From Holtermannia corniformis (taxonomy: Eukaryota > Basidiomycota > Tremellomycetes > Holtermanniales): DNA of 43,583 bases. The notes beneath the pieces were generated by a model. It ran no database searches. It was not told where the DNA came from and was given only the letters and a program-made list of their open reading frames with translations. Below, piece by piece: positions 9,796-21,811 of this stretch. Where the stretch lies: positions 112,918 to 156,500 of the forward strand of contig BCIJ01000020.1 in NCBI GenBank assembly GCA_001599935.1, in the 5' to 3' direction. Numbering within the stretch: the first letter of the stretch is position 1; each line of letters starts with the position of its first letter. Made by a program: the position numbers and the translations under genes.

Positions 9796-10276
9796 TCGTC
9801 GCTCATAGCATGCATGCAGTTGATCACTCGTCATCCGTCTCCAAGGTCGCAAATGTTCGTGTTGGGTTGCCCATACATCGTGCGTTCACGCAACGCTTCC
9901 AGCCGGTCGACTGGTCGATCGCCATTCCAGAGCTCATCGAGTCTTCACGTCCCGAACCTCGTGCTGATTCCTCCGGCTCGTGCGCCTAGATGCAGTCAAA
10001 CCGTACTAGTAGGGCGAGTGTTATGCGGCCCTACTTTATTGCCGCTTGTATACNCCCCCCGTTATTCGAACTTGTCCGTTTCCTTTCATCCCCGCCGCAG
10101 TGGGACTTAGTCGTTTCCAGACGCGCCCCTTCGCGCTCTGCAGGTGGATGCCCTTCCGCCTACTGCGTCGCCTCACCACTTACACTCATCTAGCATCCTC
10201 TGTACCCCTGCGAGCACCTATACGACTGCTAGCTACCTTTCCACCGCATCGCCCCGCGCGTCGTCAAGCACCCACC
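9796..10276. other. Intergenic; TOP1 promoter and leader
   Basis: 481 bp between the orphan and TOP1, on the same strand. No gene seen. A C-run with one unresolved base (N at 10054) lies in the middle, and a pyrimidine-rich leader precedes the TOP1 ATG (CACCATG context). Confidence 0.5.
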
Positions 10277-13200
10277 ATGTCAGCCACACCGGAGCCGATG
10301 GCCGTCGAGGCGCCGACCCTGGCTACCAACATCATTGCGAACGCTGCGCACGTACCGCAAGTCGTGTTGCCGGCCCCAGAGGATGACGAGGACATGCCGT
10401 TAGCGAAAGGCGATGCCAAGCGGCGCAAGGCGGTTGTCGAGAGTGACGACGACGACGAGGCGCCACTGGTATGTTGAGCGAAGGGACGCGTCAGACGGGC
10501 CTAGTGCTGACACTTGCTGCGTACAGGCTAAAAAGGCCAAGACCAAGACGAACGGGAGCCCACAGAAGTCAAGCAAGCGCAAGAACGTGATCGAGTCAGA
10601 CTCGGAATCGGCCGTCTCGGACGACGACGTGCCGATCAACTCGAACGCGGCCGCCGTCAGTCGATGCCTTGCTTCTTGCGAACGCGTCACACTGACGATC
10701 TCTCCGAAGGCACCGAGTGATTCGGACGATGATGCGCCTCTGGCAAAGTCCAAGCCCAAGGCGAATGGGAACGGCTACGGCGCGTCCTCGTCAAAACCGC
10801 GCTCTTCAACGGCCTCAAAGCGCAAGCAGCCATCGCTCTCACCCGAGACCGTGTCGGAACTGAGTGCCGATGATGAGAGCGAGGACGCCAAGCCGCTCAA
10901 GGTCAAGAAAGAGACAGCCAAGAAGCGTGTACCCGCAAAAGGCAAGGGAAAGAAGAAGAGCGAGGATGCGAGCGGGGACGAGGAAGAGAAGCCGGTCGTG
11001 AAGAAGGGCAAAGCGCCTGGGGCCGAAAAGAGAAAGCTGGCGCCAAAGGTCAAGGCGGAAGCCAAGCCGAGCACCGCGGTCAAAAAGGGCAAGGCGTCAA
11101 AGTGGGTGTTGTCCGCATTCCAGTTGTGGCACAAGGCTGACGTATGACGCAGAGAGGAGGAAGATGATGATCGCGTATGTCCGAGTGGCCCCTCGGCGCG
11201 GGATAGCTAACATTGCGCAGTACAAATGGTGGGCAGAAGACGCAGAGGGTGACGGTTCAGTCAAGTGGACGACATTCGAGCACAACGGTGTTCTCTTCCC
11301 ACCTCCCTACGTCCCGCTCCCAAGAGACGTCAAGATGCGCTACAACAAAAAGAGCCTCACGCTCCCACCAGAGTCCGAAGAGGTCGCCGGCTTCTTCGCG
11401 GCCATGATCGAGACGGACCACGCAAAGGACAAGGTGTTCCGTGAGAACTTTTTCCGCGATTTCAAGAAGACGCTTGAGGAGTATCCGCCGGTGAGTGGGC
11501 TACAAGCTATGAGAGGTCGCATGCTGACGCGGCACGTGCAGGCGGACGGCACGCAGGTCGAAGACCTCGAGTTGTGTGACTTCAGGCCGATGTACGAGTA
11601 TTTCGAGGCGGAGAAGGACAAGAAGAAGCAGCTGAGCAAGGACGAGAAGAAGCAGTGCGTCTATTGGGCCGCTGCTAGGACATGTCGATGACTGACGCCT
11701 CATGCAGGATCAAAGAGGAGCGCGAGGCCATGGAGAAAAAGTACATCACCTGCAAAGTCGATGGCCGTGTCGAAAAAGTTGGCAACTTTCGCGCCGAGCC
11801 ACCAGGGCTGTTTCGTGGCCGTGGCGACCACCCGCGTAAGGGCACGCTCAAGTTTCGACTCCGACCCGACGACATTGTCTTGAACATTGGTCAAGACGCG
11901 CCGGTCCCGGTGCCCAACATCCCGGGTGACTGGAAGAAGGTGCAGCACGACAACACTGTGACGTGGCTCGCGCACTGGAAGGAAAACGTCAATGGTCAAG
12001 CCAAGTATGTGTTCCTGTCGGCCGGGAGCTCGTGGAAGGGTCAGAGCGATCGGGCAAAGTTTGAAAAGGCTCGCGAGTTGATTGTAAGTCGTTTGCCGTA
12101 CTGGCGTTCTGCGCTGACGTGGTAGAAACACGTCGACACGATCCGTAAAGACTACACGGCCGACCTCAAGTCGAAAGTCATGGCTGATCGGCAGCGTGCG
12201 ACCGCGCTCTACTTTATCGACGTGCTTGCGCTTCGTGCGGGTAACGAGAAGGGCGAGGATGAGGCGGATACCGTTGGCTGTTGTTCGCTCCGCTACGAGC
12301 ACGTTACGCTGCTTCCGCCCGATATCGTCAAGTTTGATTTCCTTGGCAAGGACTCTATGAGGTTCCAGCAGGAGGTCAAGGTGACGCCGCAAGTGTTCAA
12401 GAACATCAAGATCTTCAAGGCCGAGCCGAAGAAGGAGGGTGATGACCTGTTTGATCGGCTGACGGTTGGTGCCGTGTGGGCGCGAGAGACCGCACTGACG
12501 ATGCGGTGACAGACGACGAGCTTGAACAAGCACTTGACGAGCTACATGAAGGGCTTGACGGCCAAGGTGTTCCGTACCTACAACGCATCGTGGACGTTCC
12601 AGAAGCAGCTCAAGAACACGCCCGAGACTGGCACGGTCGCCGAGAAGATTGCAGCGTACCAGACGGCCAACCGCGAAGTCGCCATCCTCTGCAACCACCA
12701 AAAGACGGTCAGCAAGGGCTTCACCGAGACGTTGGGCAAGCTCCGGGATAAAGTGACGGCGCTCAAGTATCAGCGGATGCGGTTGCGTCTGCAGCTGTTT
12801 GACCTCGACCCAAAGGAGCGTAAGCGGCGCCCAGACCTCGTCGAGGACGAGTCGGACCTCGATGAGGAGTTTATGGACCGGCACGAGGAGGAGCTGCTGC
12901 AGAAGGCGATTGACGTTGCCAAGAAGAAGTTTGAGCGTGACAACGTCAAGGCCGAGGAGGAGGGGAAAGCCGAGGCCAAACCGGCGGATTGGCTTGACGC
13001 CAAGATTGCAGAGTTGGAAAAGGAGCACAAGGCGATGAAGCGCGAACGCGTCAAGGGGTCGATCGAGGCGGGCAACGGGAGTGAGTCGTTGCGTGGACTG
13101 GGCGTGACACGAGCTGACGGTGCGCAGTGACGCCTGAAAAGATTTTGAAGAAGATTGAAGCGCTGGATGGGCGGATCAAGACGCAGCAGGTCAACAACCG

Positions 13201-13479
13201 GGTCCGAGATGAGAACAAAGAGGTTGCGCTCGGCACGTCCAAGATCAACTACATTGCAAGTTTCGGCAGAGTCGATAGAGTGGATGACGCTGATCGCGAC
13301 AGGACCCACGCCTGACCGTCGCCTGGGCCAAACGGTACGACGTCCCGCTCGAGAAGCTGTTCTCAAAGACTCTGCGTGAAAAGTTCCCCTGGGTGCGTGG
13401 TGCGATCGGAAGTAATCGGAGCTGACGAGACTGCCACCTTTAGGCGATCGAAGAGGCCGACGCCCAGTGGGTTTTCTAG
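10277..13479 (+). CDS. TOP1: DNA topoisomerase I (type IB)
   Basis: Relaxes supercoils by a transient 3'-phosphotyrosyl nick ahead of polymerases, in the nucleus. Twelve exons: 10277-10468, 10527-10655, 10710-11101, 11153-11174, 11221-11490, 11542-11654, 11708-12083, 12126-12464, 12513-13080, 13128-13255, 13303-13392, 13444-13479, giving 884 aa. The first 280 residues are a charged Lys/Asp/Ser tail with nuclear signals. The core begins YKWWAED and includes [14 protein letters not shown]-like [42 protein letters not shown] and [10 protein letters not shown] coiled linker follows, then LGTSKINYI with the catalytic Tyr at about residue 842, and a C-terminus ending in Phe. Intron 10 (13256-13302), directly after NYI, uses a GC donor and is required to reach DPRLTVAW. 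Intron 2 is 54 nt and stop-free. Confidence 0.97.
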
Positions 13480-13726
13480 TCGTCTCGTCGTTCTGCTGCC
13501 TTTGACTGTTGCCAACCCATCGCATTGCATCCTCTCGCGTCTCTGTCCCTCTCGTACTCTTGGTTGTCTCGCTATGTGATGTATACGAACCGCTGCCTAT
13601 TGCCACGGCTGTGATTGGCTCGCTCCGTCGATGCCCCGGCGCGCTCCGACCGTGGCCCTGGCGACCATCGAATCGAGCGGCACTGACCAAAACCGGTTCA
13701 CAACCGTTCATTCTCTCTCGCAAACA

Positions 13727-16179
13727 ATGCTCCGCTCGATTCGGGCCATCTCACGCTCAAAGCCTCTGTCGGTCCACAAGCACGCTCGCTCGCTCGTCGT
13801 GCCCTCGTCGTCGCACCGAGCTCAGGAGGCGCCGGTGAGCTCTTTTGCCGACCGAGTCGAGGTAGGAGCAGACGTATGCTGACGAGCCGGTTAGAACTTT
13901 GGCCAGCACAAGGGCTACCCTGTGATTGATCACGAGTGAGTACGGGCTCGAGCTAAGAAGCTTCAAGCTGACGTCGGTCGTAGATTCGATGCCGTTGTAG
14001 TGTGAGCAACTGTGCGCGAGGCGATCGGCGCTGACGCTATCGCCATCACAGAGGTGCAGGTGGTGCCGGTCTCCGTGCTGCGTTTGGTCTCGCCGAGGCT
14101 GGCTTCAAGACGGCGTGTATCACAAAGCTCTTTCCGACGCGGTCCCACACCGTCGCAGCTCAGGGTGGCGTCAATGCCGCGCTCGGTAACATGACAGAGG
14201 ACGACTGGCGATGGCACATGTGGGTTGTGATCAGCCGTCTGTTGCGCTCGTGCTCATCCCGCTGCTAGGTACGACACGGTCAAGGGTTCCGATTGGCTCG
14301 GTGACCAGGACGCGATCCATTACATGTGTAGAGAGGCGCCAAACTCGGTCATCGAGGTGAGGAATACAGCTTCGTGAATCATGAGCACTGACACCCACAG
14401 CTCGAGCACTTTGGTGTCCCCTTCTCACGGACCAAAGAGGGCAAGATCTACCAACGTGCTTTCGGTGGCCAGTCGCTCAAGTACGGCAAGGGCGGTCAGG
14501 CCTACCGGTGTGCAGCAGCAGCCGACCGAACAGGCCACGCTATCCTCCACACCCTGTACGGCCAATCGCTTCGCCACGACACCAACTTCTTCATCGAGTA
14601 CTTTGCCCTCGACCTGCTCATGCAGGACGGCGAATGTGTCGGTGTGATTGCGCTCAACATGGAGGACGGGACTTTGCATCGATTCCGGAGTCACAAGACT
14701 GTGCTCGCAACGGGCGGTTACGGTCGGGCATACTTTAGCTGCACCAGTGCACACACTTGCTCGGGTGACGGCAACGCCATGGTCGTCCGTGCCGGTCTTC
14801 CCCTCCAAGACTTGGAGTTTGTTCAGTTCCACCCGACTGGTATCTACGGTGCCGGCTGCCTCATCACCGAGGGTAAGTCCTGCCCTCGCACACTGATTCA
14901 CCGACTGACTTATCCAGGCTCGCGCGGTGAGGGTGGCTACCTCCTCAACTCGCAGGGTGAGCGCTTCATGGAGCGTTACGCGCCCACGGCCAAGGACTTG
15001 GCTTCGCGTGACGTCGTCTCGCGTTCAATGACGCTCGAGATCCGTGAGGGTCGCGGTGTCGGTCCCGAAAAGGACCACATCTACCTGCAGCTCTCGCACT
15101 TGCCCGCCGAGGTCTTGCACGAACGCCTGCCCGGTATCTCGGAGACGGCCGCCATCTTTGCTGGTGTCGACGTCACCAAGGAACCCATCCCGGTGTTGCC
15201 GACTGTGCACTACAAGTGAGTCATGCGCGGCTCGCCGGGTCTAGAAGCTTACAATCGTCCACAGCATGGGTGGTATCCCCACCAAGGTCAGCCTTCGCCA
15301 ATCGAGCCATTTGCGTATACTGACTTGTATAGTACACCGGCGAGGTCCTCACTGTCGACAAGGAGGGCAACGACGTTGTCGTCCCCGGTCTCTACGCCGC
15401 CGGCGAGGCCGCCTGTGTCTCCGTACACGGCGCCAACCGTCTGGGTGCCAACTCGCTTCTTGACATTGTCGTCTTTGGTCGTGCGTGCGCCCACCACATC
15501 CGTGATACCACCACCCCAGGCAAGCCGCACAAGCCGTTCAAGGGCGACCTCGGCAAGGAGAGCATTGAAGAGCTCGACCGGATCCGTAACTCGTCGGGCG
15601 AGCTCAGCACAGCGCACATTCGCTTGAACATGCAAAAGACTATGCAGACGGACGCTGCCGTCTTCAGGTGTGTAGCCTTGCTGTCAGCAATCGAACAAAG
15701 CTGAAGTTTGCGTGCAGGACGCAAAAGTCGCTCGACGAGGGTGTGGCGAAAATGACCGAGGTTTACAAGTCTTACGAAAAGGTTGGGATCAAGGACCGCA
15801 GCTTGATCTGGAACTCGTGCGTTCTCACCTCTGCACATGACCCGGTTACTGACCATCGGCAGCGACCTGATCGAGACGCTCGAGCTCCGTAACATTCAGC
15901 AAAACGCCATGCAGACGGTCGTGTCGGCCGCTGCGCGCAAGGAGTCGCGTGGTGCGCACGCCCGTGAGGACTTCCCGGACCGTGATGAGTGAGTGGCGCT
16001 ACGGTTCACTTTGGCTTTGGGTGCTGACTACGCGCAGCGAGAAATGGATGAAGCACACGCTCTCGTTCCAGCGGGACCCCAACTCGCCCGAGGTCGAGCT
16101 TCAGTACCGCAAGGTCATCGGTACGACGCTCGACGAGGCAGAGTGCAAGGCCGTGCCGCCGTTCAAGCGTACCTACTAG
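13727..16179 (+). CDS. SDH1: Succinate dehydrogenase flavoprotein subunit, mitochondrial
   Basis: Oxidises succinate to fumarate in complex II and the TCA cycle, with covalently bound FAD, in the mitochondrial matrix. Twelve exons: 13727-13834, 13895-13935, 13984-14001, 14052-14219, 14269-14356, 14401-14872, 14918-15215, 15265-15286, 15333-15667, 15718-15816, 15863-15988, 16038-16179, giving 638 aa, the usual length. Residues 1-40 are Arg/Ser-rich without acids, a good mitochondrial presequence. Seen: FAD-binding [20 protein letters not shown] with the FAD-linked His (about residue 88), HPTGIYG, the SRGEGG and ERFMERYAP blocks, LPTVHYNMGGIPT, GLYAAGE and [12 protein letters not shown]. It ends PPFKRTY. 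Two exons are very small (18 and 22 nt). It converges on the hydrolase gene 140 bp away. Confidence 0.97.
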
Positions 16180-16319
16180 GCGTAGGCTGATGAACGAGGT
16201 CAAGGGGGTAGGCGGGTCTTTAGTTTGCAGGCATTTGACGTGTGTCCATGTACGAATCATTGAGCATCCCGGCTACACTGGTCCATCTATAAGGGTTTCT
16301 GTTGTACACGGAGGCGGGT

Positions 16320-17852
16320 CTAGGAACGCATTCGGAGCCAAGGTATCAGACCATCGATGAATCTGCTCGATGCACCGCCGAGGCTCGCTGGCCAGAATAA
16401 CGGCTCGCAGTGCACCCCACCGACTTCGCTTAGCAGGGTAGCGTCTAATCCTGCACCGACTAGAGAGGCGAAGAAGCGCTTGGTGGCAGGATGAAAGATC
16501 TCGGCGGTGCCCGTGTGGACCAGGAAGGCTATGTTACTCGGGGCGAGAAGGTCCAGCAGGACATCAAGGTGGGGTGATGACGGTGTCGCAGGAGAGTACA
16601 GGGGATGGTGTGAAGTCAGGGCAGCGAACGATGCTGGCGACAAGAGGTATTCGATGCTACCCGGTCGTAGACGTGGCAGCTCGCTCGGAGCAAGTTTGCC
16701 TGCGGGCCAATGGCGCGGCAGCAGCATCCGGCGGAGCTTGTTGTACACCGTTGTCATGGATTCGGTGGCGGCCGTTGAGAACTCGGAGCGGAAGGGGTCC
16801 GGGTGATCGGGATATGGGGGAAAGCGCGCAAGGTACTCTCGGGTCGCTGCTACGAGTTGAGGTTGGTTCAAGATATCGGGATAGAGCTGTTCGACGTCCT
16901 CTGTGGGCGGAAGGGAGAGCCATGGCTGAACGGCACGGTCAGCGATGTCAGGAGATGATGACTGCCAACCCACAGACACGAGCACAACCTTGGTTGGTAC
17001 CCCGAGATTGCCACCGTCGGTCCCTATGACTCGATCGAGTATCGCGAGATAGCACACCAAACTCCAGGCGAGCCCGCCACCCGCCGAGTCGCCAATCACC
17101 ACGATCTGATGCGCAGCCCAGCCTTGCCCTCGCAAGTTTTCATAAGCTGCCAATGCTTCAGCCAATGGACCCGGGAAGCTCTCCTCTCTGCTCAATGCCT
17201 TGGCGTAGTCTGGTGCGAAGACTGGGAATGACGTCCGGTGGACGAGCGAATAGGCAAAGGATCCCAAGAGGGGAGTTCCGATCACGTAGCCGCCGCCGAC
17301 GAGATACAGGAAGACCTTGGCATCGCGTCGAGGGAACGGGGTGATGTGAGACAGCCAAAAAGCTGGGATCGGGACCGAGGGAATAGGTGGGTTGACCGCA
17401 CGAGGTGCAAGGACACCGATCCTTGCGGCGAGCGATAACGGCGGGATAAGCTGCACGTTGGCGCAAAGTTGACCTTTGGCCCACGATGTTGTCCAATCGC
17501 GACTGCACAGCGTATACGATGTTGATGGCACCTTGAAGCGCTCGAATGCGGGTGGGACCCCAAAGCTCGTGATCGCCCAGACGAAGCCGCTGACGGCGTA
17601 GATTGCAAACGAGCGCAGCAGGAACAAGCTTGGTCGATGCTTGCGCCATTCTGAATGTACTGGAAGGACATTCGTGAAGAAGAGTAGGAGGAGGATCAGA
17701 GGATACGTGAATATTACAGTGTACCACAGCAAGCATATGCGGACAGCCCAAGCGACCGGCCCGTCCTGCGGAAAGTAATATCGCGCTTCTGGCAAGGGGG
17801 GCTGTATGAGAGCGAGCGTGGCTGCTGTGAGCCACGAGTGACTCTTGACCAT
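16320..17852 (-). CDS. Membrane-anchored alpha/beta hydrolase (HSL/esterase type)
   Basis: A probable esterase or lipase, 494 aa after removal of one 48-nt intron (16926-16973). Residues about 36-61 and 77-97 are strongly hydrophobic, so it is likely anchored in a membrane such as the ER. The catalytic part shows an oxyanion-hole GGG (LVGGGYV, about residues 184-190), a nucleophile elbow GDSAGGG (Ser about 256), a PWLSLPP strand formed only after splicing, HTGTAEIF as the probable acid region, and GGVHCEP as the probable His. The family's usual HGGG has Val instead of His. Fungal relatives deacetylate sterols or cleave lipid and xenobiotic esters; the substrate here is unknown. The intron is a multiple of three without a stop, so unspliced mRNA also codes for a full protein. 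Confidence 0.85.
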   Translation of the reverse strand: MVKSHSWLTAATLALIQPPLPEARYYFPQDGPVAWAVRICLLWYTVIFTYPLILLLLFFTNVLPVHSEWRKHRPSLFLLRSFAIYAVSGFVWAITSFGVPPAFERFKVPSTSYTLCSRDWTTSWAKGQLCANVQLIPPLSLAARIGVLAPRAVNPPIPSVPIPAFWLSHITPFPRRDAKVFLYLVGGGYVIGTPLLGSFAYSLVHRTSFPVFAPDYAKALSREESFPGPLAEALAAYENLRGQGWAAHQIVVIGDSAGGGLAWSLVCYLAILDRVIGTDGGNLGVPTKVVLVSVGWQSSSPDIADRAVQPWLSLPPTEDVEQLYPDILNQPQLVAATREYLARFPPYPDHPDPFRSEFSTAATESMTTVYNKLRRMLLPRHWPAGKLAPSELPRLRPGSIEYLLSPASFAALTSHHPLYSPATPSSPHLDVLLDLLAPSNIAFLVHTGTAEIFHPATKRFFASLVGAGLDATLLSEVGGVHCEPLFWPASLGGASSRFIDGLIPWLRMRS

Positions 17853-18024
17853 GTTGAGCTAACTGCCTGCGAGTCGTTTGTAGATGCCCGAAAGCCAACA
17901 AAGTCAGATCCCGGTAATGACGGATGCTGGATCGACGCCACCCGCCCACGTGCGCCTGTTTGGTTCGGATCAAATGGGTATTAGAATTCGCCGGTGCGGT
18001 GAGGGTTGCATGATGATACATTCG

Positions 18025-21000
18025 TCATGGCTTCTTCTTCTGCTCCTTCATCGCCGCGATCCGCTGTACAAATGTTAGTCGATAGCACTTCTGAAACAAT
18101 CCGACAACGCACCGCCTTGCGTTCTTCACGCCGCCGAGCCATCTCCTTGTCTTTCTCCTCTTTACTCAGTGACGCCAGGTTGACGGCCGAGCTAGTCTTT
18201 TCCTCGGACGGCGCTGGTGATGGTGACGCATCCAAAGAGTTCCTTGAAGACGGCGCTGTCACGGCCGAGCGAGGTGCCGGAGCTGGCATTGCCTTTGGTG
18301 CGACCGGTTCGTCCCACCCATTTCGGTCTACAGAGCGTCAGTCCGTGTAAATAGCCCAATTAACCACATACCTGATGATGTCGAAGCCCGCGACGCAGCA
18401 GGAGTCGCCTTCACCACCGGTGCTTTACTAGTGCTAGCCACAGGCTTGGGTGCGTTCACGTAGTAGCTCTGTGGCGGTGGTACTATAATCTCCGGTACCG
18501 GCGCCGTCTCAAACGCACCTGGAGAAACCATCAGCAGCGCCACAACTAACGAACAAGAACCTACTCCAGTCATCCTCGTCCGCATTCACATCCATCAGAT
18601 CATCTGTACCCCAAGCTTTCGCGACTTCATCTCCGTCCTCTTCAAACTCGCCCGCGAGTGTGTCCACAAGGCTGCTGGACCCACCGGCAAGGTTTGACGA
18701 GGGCTTGGTCGCCCCCAGGCGCATACCGGAACTATGCGGCTTGGGTGTTGATCGTGCTGAGAGTGGCGCACGGGCCGGTGCAGGATTGCTAGGTTTCAAG
18801 GTCGATGTTGAGGGACCAGCAGTGCTGAATGATGAAAAGGATTCGGTGCTCGGGCGAGGTGATATGGCAGGGGGTGCGCCGAGACCCGATGGCTGGGCGG
18901 ACATGGACGAGTGCACTTCTGATGTCTGCAGCTGTATGACGCGCACACCATCAGCTGCCGCAATCGGCTGATCATGCTTCACACATACCTGTTTACCGAG
19001 CGAGGCGATGGCCCAGCCTGCAAGGGCACCAGCAGCACCAGTAGCACTATTAACGAGGCCCGCTTGGCCCGCTTGCCCGTTCGCGTGCGAAGTGGTCGTT
19101 GTCGGGCCGTACGACTGGCTCGCGTCCGTTGATTGATCCTTGATCATTGTTTCAGGCTGCAAGGGTGTCAGCATAATGATCTCAACGCCAGCAGTACGTA
19201 CCATGGAAGCCACCATGCCCTCTAATCGCTTCATGAACATGGCCATAGCTTTGAACGCCTGATCGCGCACCATCCTACGAATCCCAAGTTTCAGTCTCGT
19301 CCAACCCCATACCCAGCACCCACTTTTCACGATCAACGAGCGCAAACGCCATATTCGGCACCACCTTGCCCGCCAGATCATCGCGATCAAAACACTCGAC
19401 CGTCGCCATGAGCGCCATCAAGCCCGCCACGCGCGCATGCACAAACGGGTCTTTTAGGCTACGCGCGAACGCGGGCACGAGGACCTTTTTCTTCGTGTTG
19501 GGTCCTAGGGTTGGCGCGAGCCTGCCGAGGAGGATGCAGGTGTTTGTGCGGATCGAGGGCTCGGGGTCGGTTTGCATCTTTGCGAGTAGGCGCAGGAGGT
19601 CGTTGTTGAGGATCCGGTCCGAGAGCTGAGATGGATCAGCGACAATGTGAAATTGGCGAGGGGCATTACCTACCTTTGATGCGAGTGGGTAGATGGCCTT
19701 GACGGTTGCTTCGCGGATGACGGCGACGGTATCGGCAAACCCAGTGATCTGCAGGTGCATCAGCTAAGCGCTAGAGTCTTCAGCGCGTGCGCACAAGATG
19801 AGGCCAGACTTTGTCCTGTATCATTTTGGCGTCCATCCTGTCTGCGTACTCTGGCAACCCATCGAGTAGAGCCATACGCGTGCCACGATCAGGACTAGCA
19901 TACAGCCTGACGACCGGTTCCAACACCTGCTTGACATAGTCCTTTGGGTCAACTAGCTTGCCCAACTGTAGCACGAGCGGCAGCAATGTCCCGCTTGGCG
20001 CCGTCGGCAGACTCAACGAGTGCAGTAGCGATGGCAAGACCTTGTGCGACAGAAACGGACCGGGCAGTGTCGCACTTGCATCCTTGATCGTCTTGAGCAA
20101 CGCTAGTTTTTCGCCGTCAGAGCGGAGCTCGAACCCGTCGAGGCCTGACACGAGTTGAACGAGCGGGTTGGCGGCCCAGAACCCGGCCGAGGTGGCCTCG
20201 GGGACGAATTGGGTCGTGGGCAGGCGCGTGCGTGCGTTGGGATTCAGCATACGCTTGTAGATTGGGAACAGGGTCTTGGGGAGGGCACCGATGGATGAGG
20301 GCGAGGGCGCAGTCGTGAGGCTCGGAAGGGGGGACAGGGGGTTGTACAGTGTGTACAAGAGGAGCGCGAGAAGATAAGTGTCGGACAAGGCGGGATCAGT
20401 GCTGTCCGACGCGTTAGCTGTAGGTCACGATCGAGGTTGACGCGACCGACTCTCGCAAAACACCCCAGCCGCCCTTGACGACTTCAGGCGCGCATCGCTG
20501 GCCGACATTACCCGGCAACAGACCGGCCATACCCCAAAGTACGCCCGCGGCGTCATCACGAGCTGTCAAGAGCTCAAATCCGCCCAATCGCCATTCAAGC
20601 GCGGGCGTTATGAAGATTGAGGTTGGAAGCAGTAGTGAGTGATGCAGGGATAATGGTGGTGAATTCAAGAACGCCACGGCGGTCTATCGCATGGAAACGT
20701 TTAGCTTGCTCAAGCTGAAGCGCGCCTTGCGACTCACTGCAATGCTCTGCACACCCCATCCGACCCATTGCTCTTTGCCGCCCTTTCCAGCATTCATCAA
20801 TGCGCCTCCTGTCTCCCACTCGCGCAAGACACTCTCGAGCGGTCGTATCCGTTCCGTGGCGATATACACATGTGTCTCTGTCTCGAGCGAGTCGACATAC
20901 TTGATGCTGTAGAGCGCATGTCAACGTCTGTGCGCAAACTCTACTGTCCAGCAGCACGACGTACATGTCTGGATGCCGGATCGTCCTCAGCTTTTTCAAT

Positions 21001-21291
21001 GCGTTTTTTGCCAGGTTGAACAGCGGTTTCCGGTCCCTGTTGCCCGGCTGCAGCGGCGGCAGTGACGCATCAAAGATGAACAGTGTCAAAGGTGTCTGGT
21101 CATCCTGCACACGAAAATGTCAGTCCCGCGCGTTCGTCGCTCCAAGCAAGAGCACAAACCTTTTTCACACCCTCGCGTACCTCCCAGATGGTCTTGCCGT
21201 CGAGATCTGGCACGCGCTCGCCAACGGTAAACGGGAACGAGACCCCGGTCGAGTTGAGGACGGTGGTAGTGATGGATTTGAGAAAGTCCAT
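18025..21291 (-). CDS. CEX1: SCY1-like pseudokinase with HEAT repeats (SCYL1/Cex1 family)
   Basis: Members of this family bind COPI coats and take part in Golgi-ER traffic and in tRNA export (yeast Cex1). Thirteen exons join in frame to 889 aa: 21291-21160, 21104-20965, 20906-20738, 20683-20464, 20417-19795, 19748-19674, 19625-19324, 19274-19202, 19156-18989, 18931-18565, 18518-18372, 18327-18113, 18063-18025. The N-terminus (MDFLKSITTTV) and degenerate kinase domain (KLRTIRHPD, ETHVYIATERI, EWRLGGFELL) have no HRD or DFG, as is usual for the family. A HEAT-repeat region follows, with SHKVLPSLL, the SIRTNTCILLGRLA block, DPFVHARVAGLMAL and VRDQAFKAM. The tail is Ser/Pro-rich and ends in a charged helix with KEQKKKP. 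It is divergent from the FGAM synthase gene. Confidence 0.92.
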
Positions 21292-21811
21292 CGTGGCGGA
21301 TGTACCCCGCAGCCAAAACAGCTGGCTGTGTGTCCCGACGTGCGCAAGACTGAGCTGGCCAGCACCAAGTGATGTGCGGGTTGATGACTTTGGTGCAGGC
21401 GAGGCCGTGACGATGGGTGCGCCGTGAGATCTCTAGCACTTAGCTAGCAACTAACAAGCATTGTATTACGTAATATAGTTTGCCACCATCTGCTTTTTCC
21501 GCGCTGCGCTCGTCGACTCGGCGTTGGAAACCGAGTTGCAAGCAGTGCCAAGCAGTGCCAGCAGCGAGAAAGCGAGCGATACTGCAGACAGGGCTTGTGT
21601 ACAGGCGGCGCTAGTCATCCGTGAGCTACATCCTGTCACAAAACCTCTAATAGAGCTTGGAAGCTGACACACGTCCAGCTACTTTGTCGCTACTCGGAAG
21701 ATCCGCATCAAGTCGAGCGTAGCTCAACCAGCGTCATAGAGGTGAGTCACGCTCTATCATGAGCGTAGCTGTGCTCATCGTCAACTCCCAGTCGGCACAA
21801 ACCTCTTCAAA
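21292..21811. other. Divergent spacer between the SCYL1-like and ADE6 genes
   Basis: 520 bp of promoter sequence for two genes. It holds a probable 5'-UTR intron of the plus-strand gene (21742-21791, GTGAGT...CAG), 20 bp before its ATG. On the minus strand a 50-codon frame begins ATGACTAGC near 21618 and ends at 21466. It has one hydrophobic stretch and would be an upstream ORF or a tiny membrane peptide; I cannot decide whether it is real. Confidence 0.4.

Noticed and set aside
11700..13028. 442-codon minus-strand frame
   Set aside because: Lies antisense to the TOP1 exons; TOP1 motifs are clear on the plus strand, and the antisense protein has no domain. Long antisense frames follow from the GC-rich third positions.
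12770..13723. 317-codon minus-strand frame
   Set aside because: Antisense to the TOP1 3' part and the SDH1 promoter; Ser/Arg-rich with no family features.
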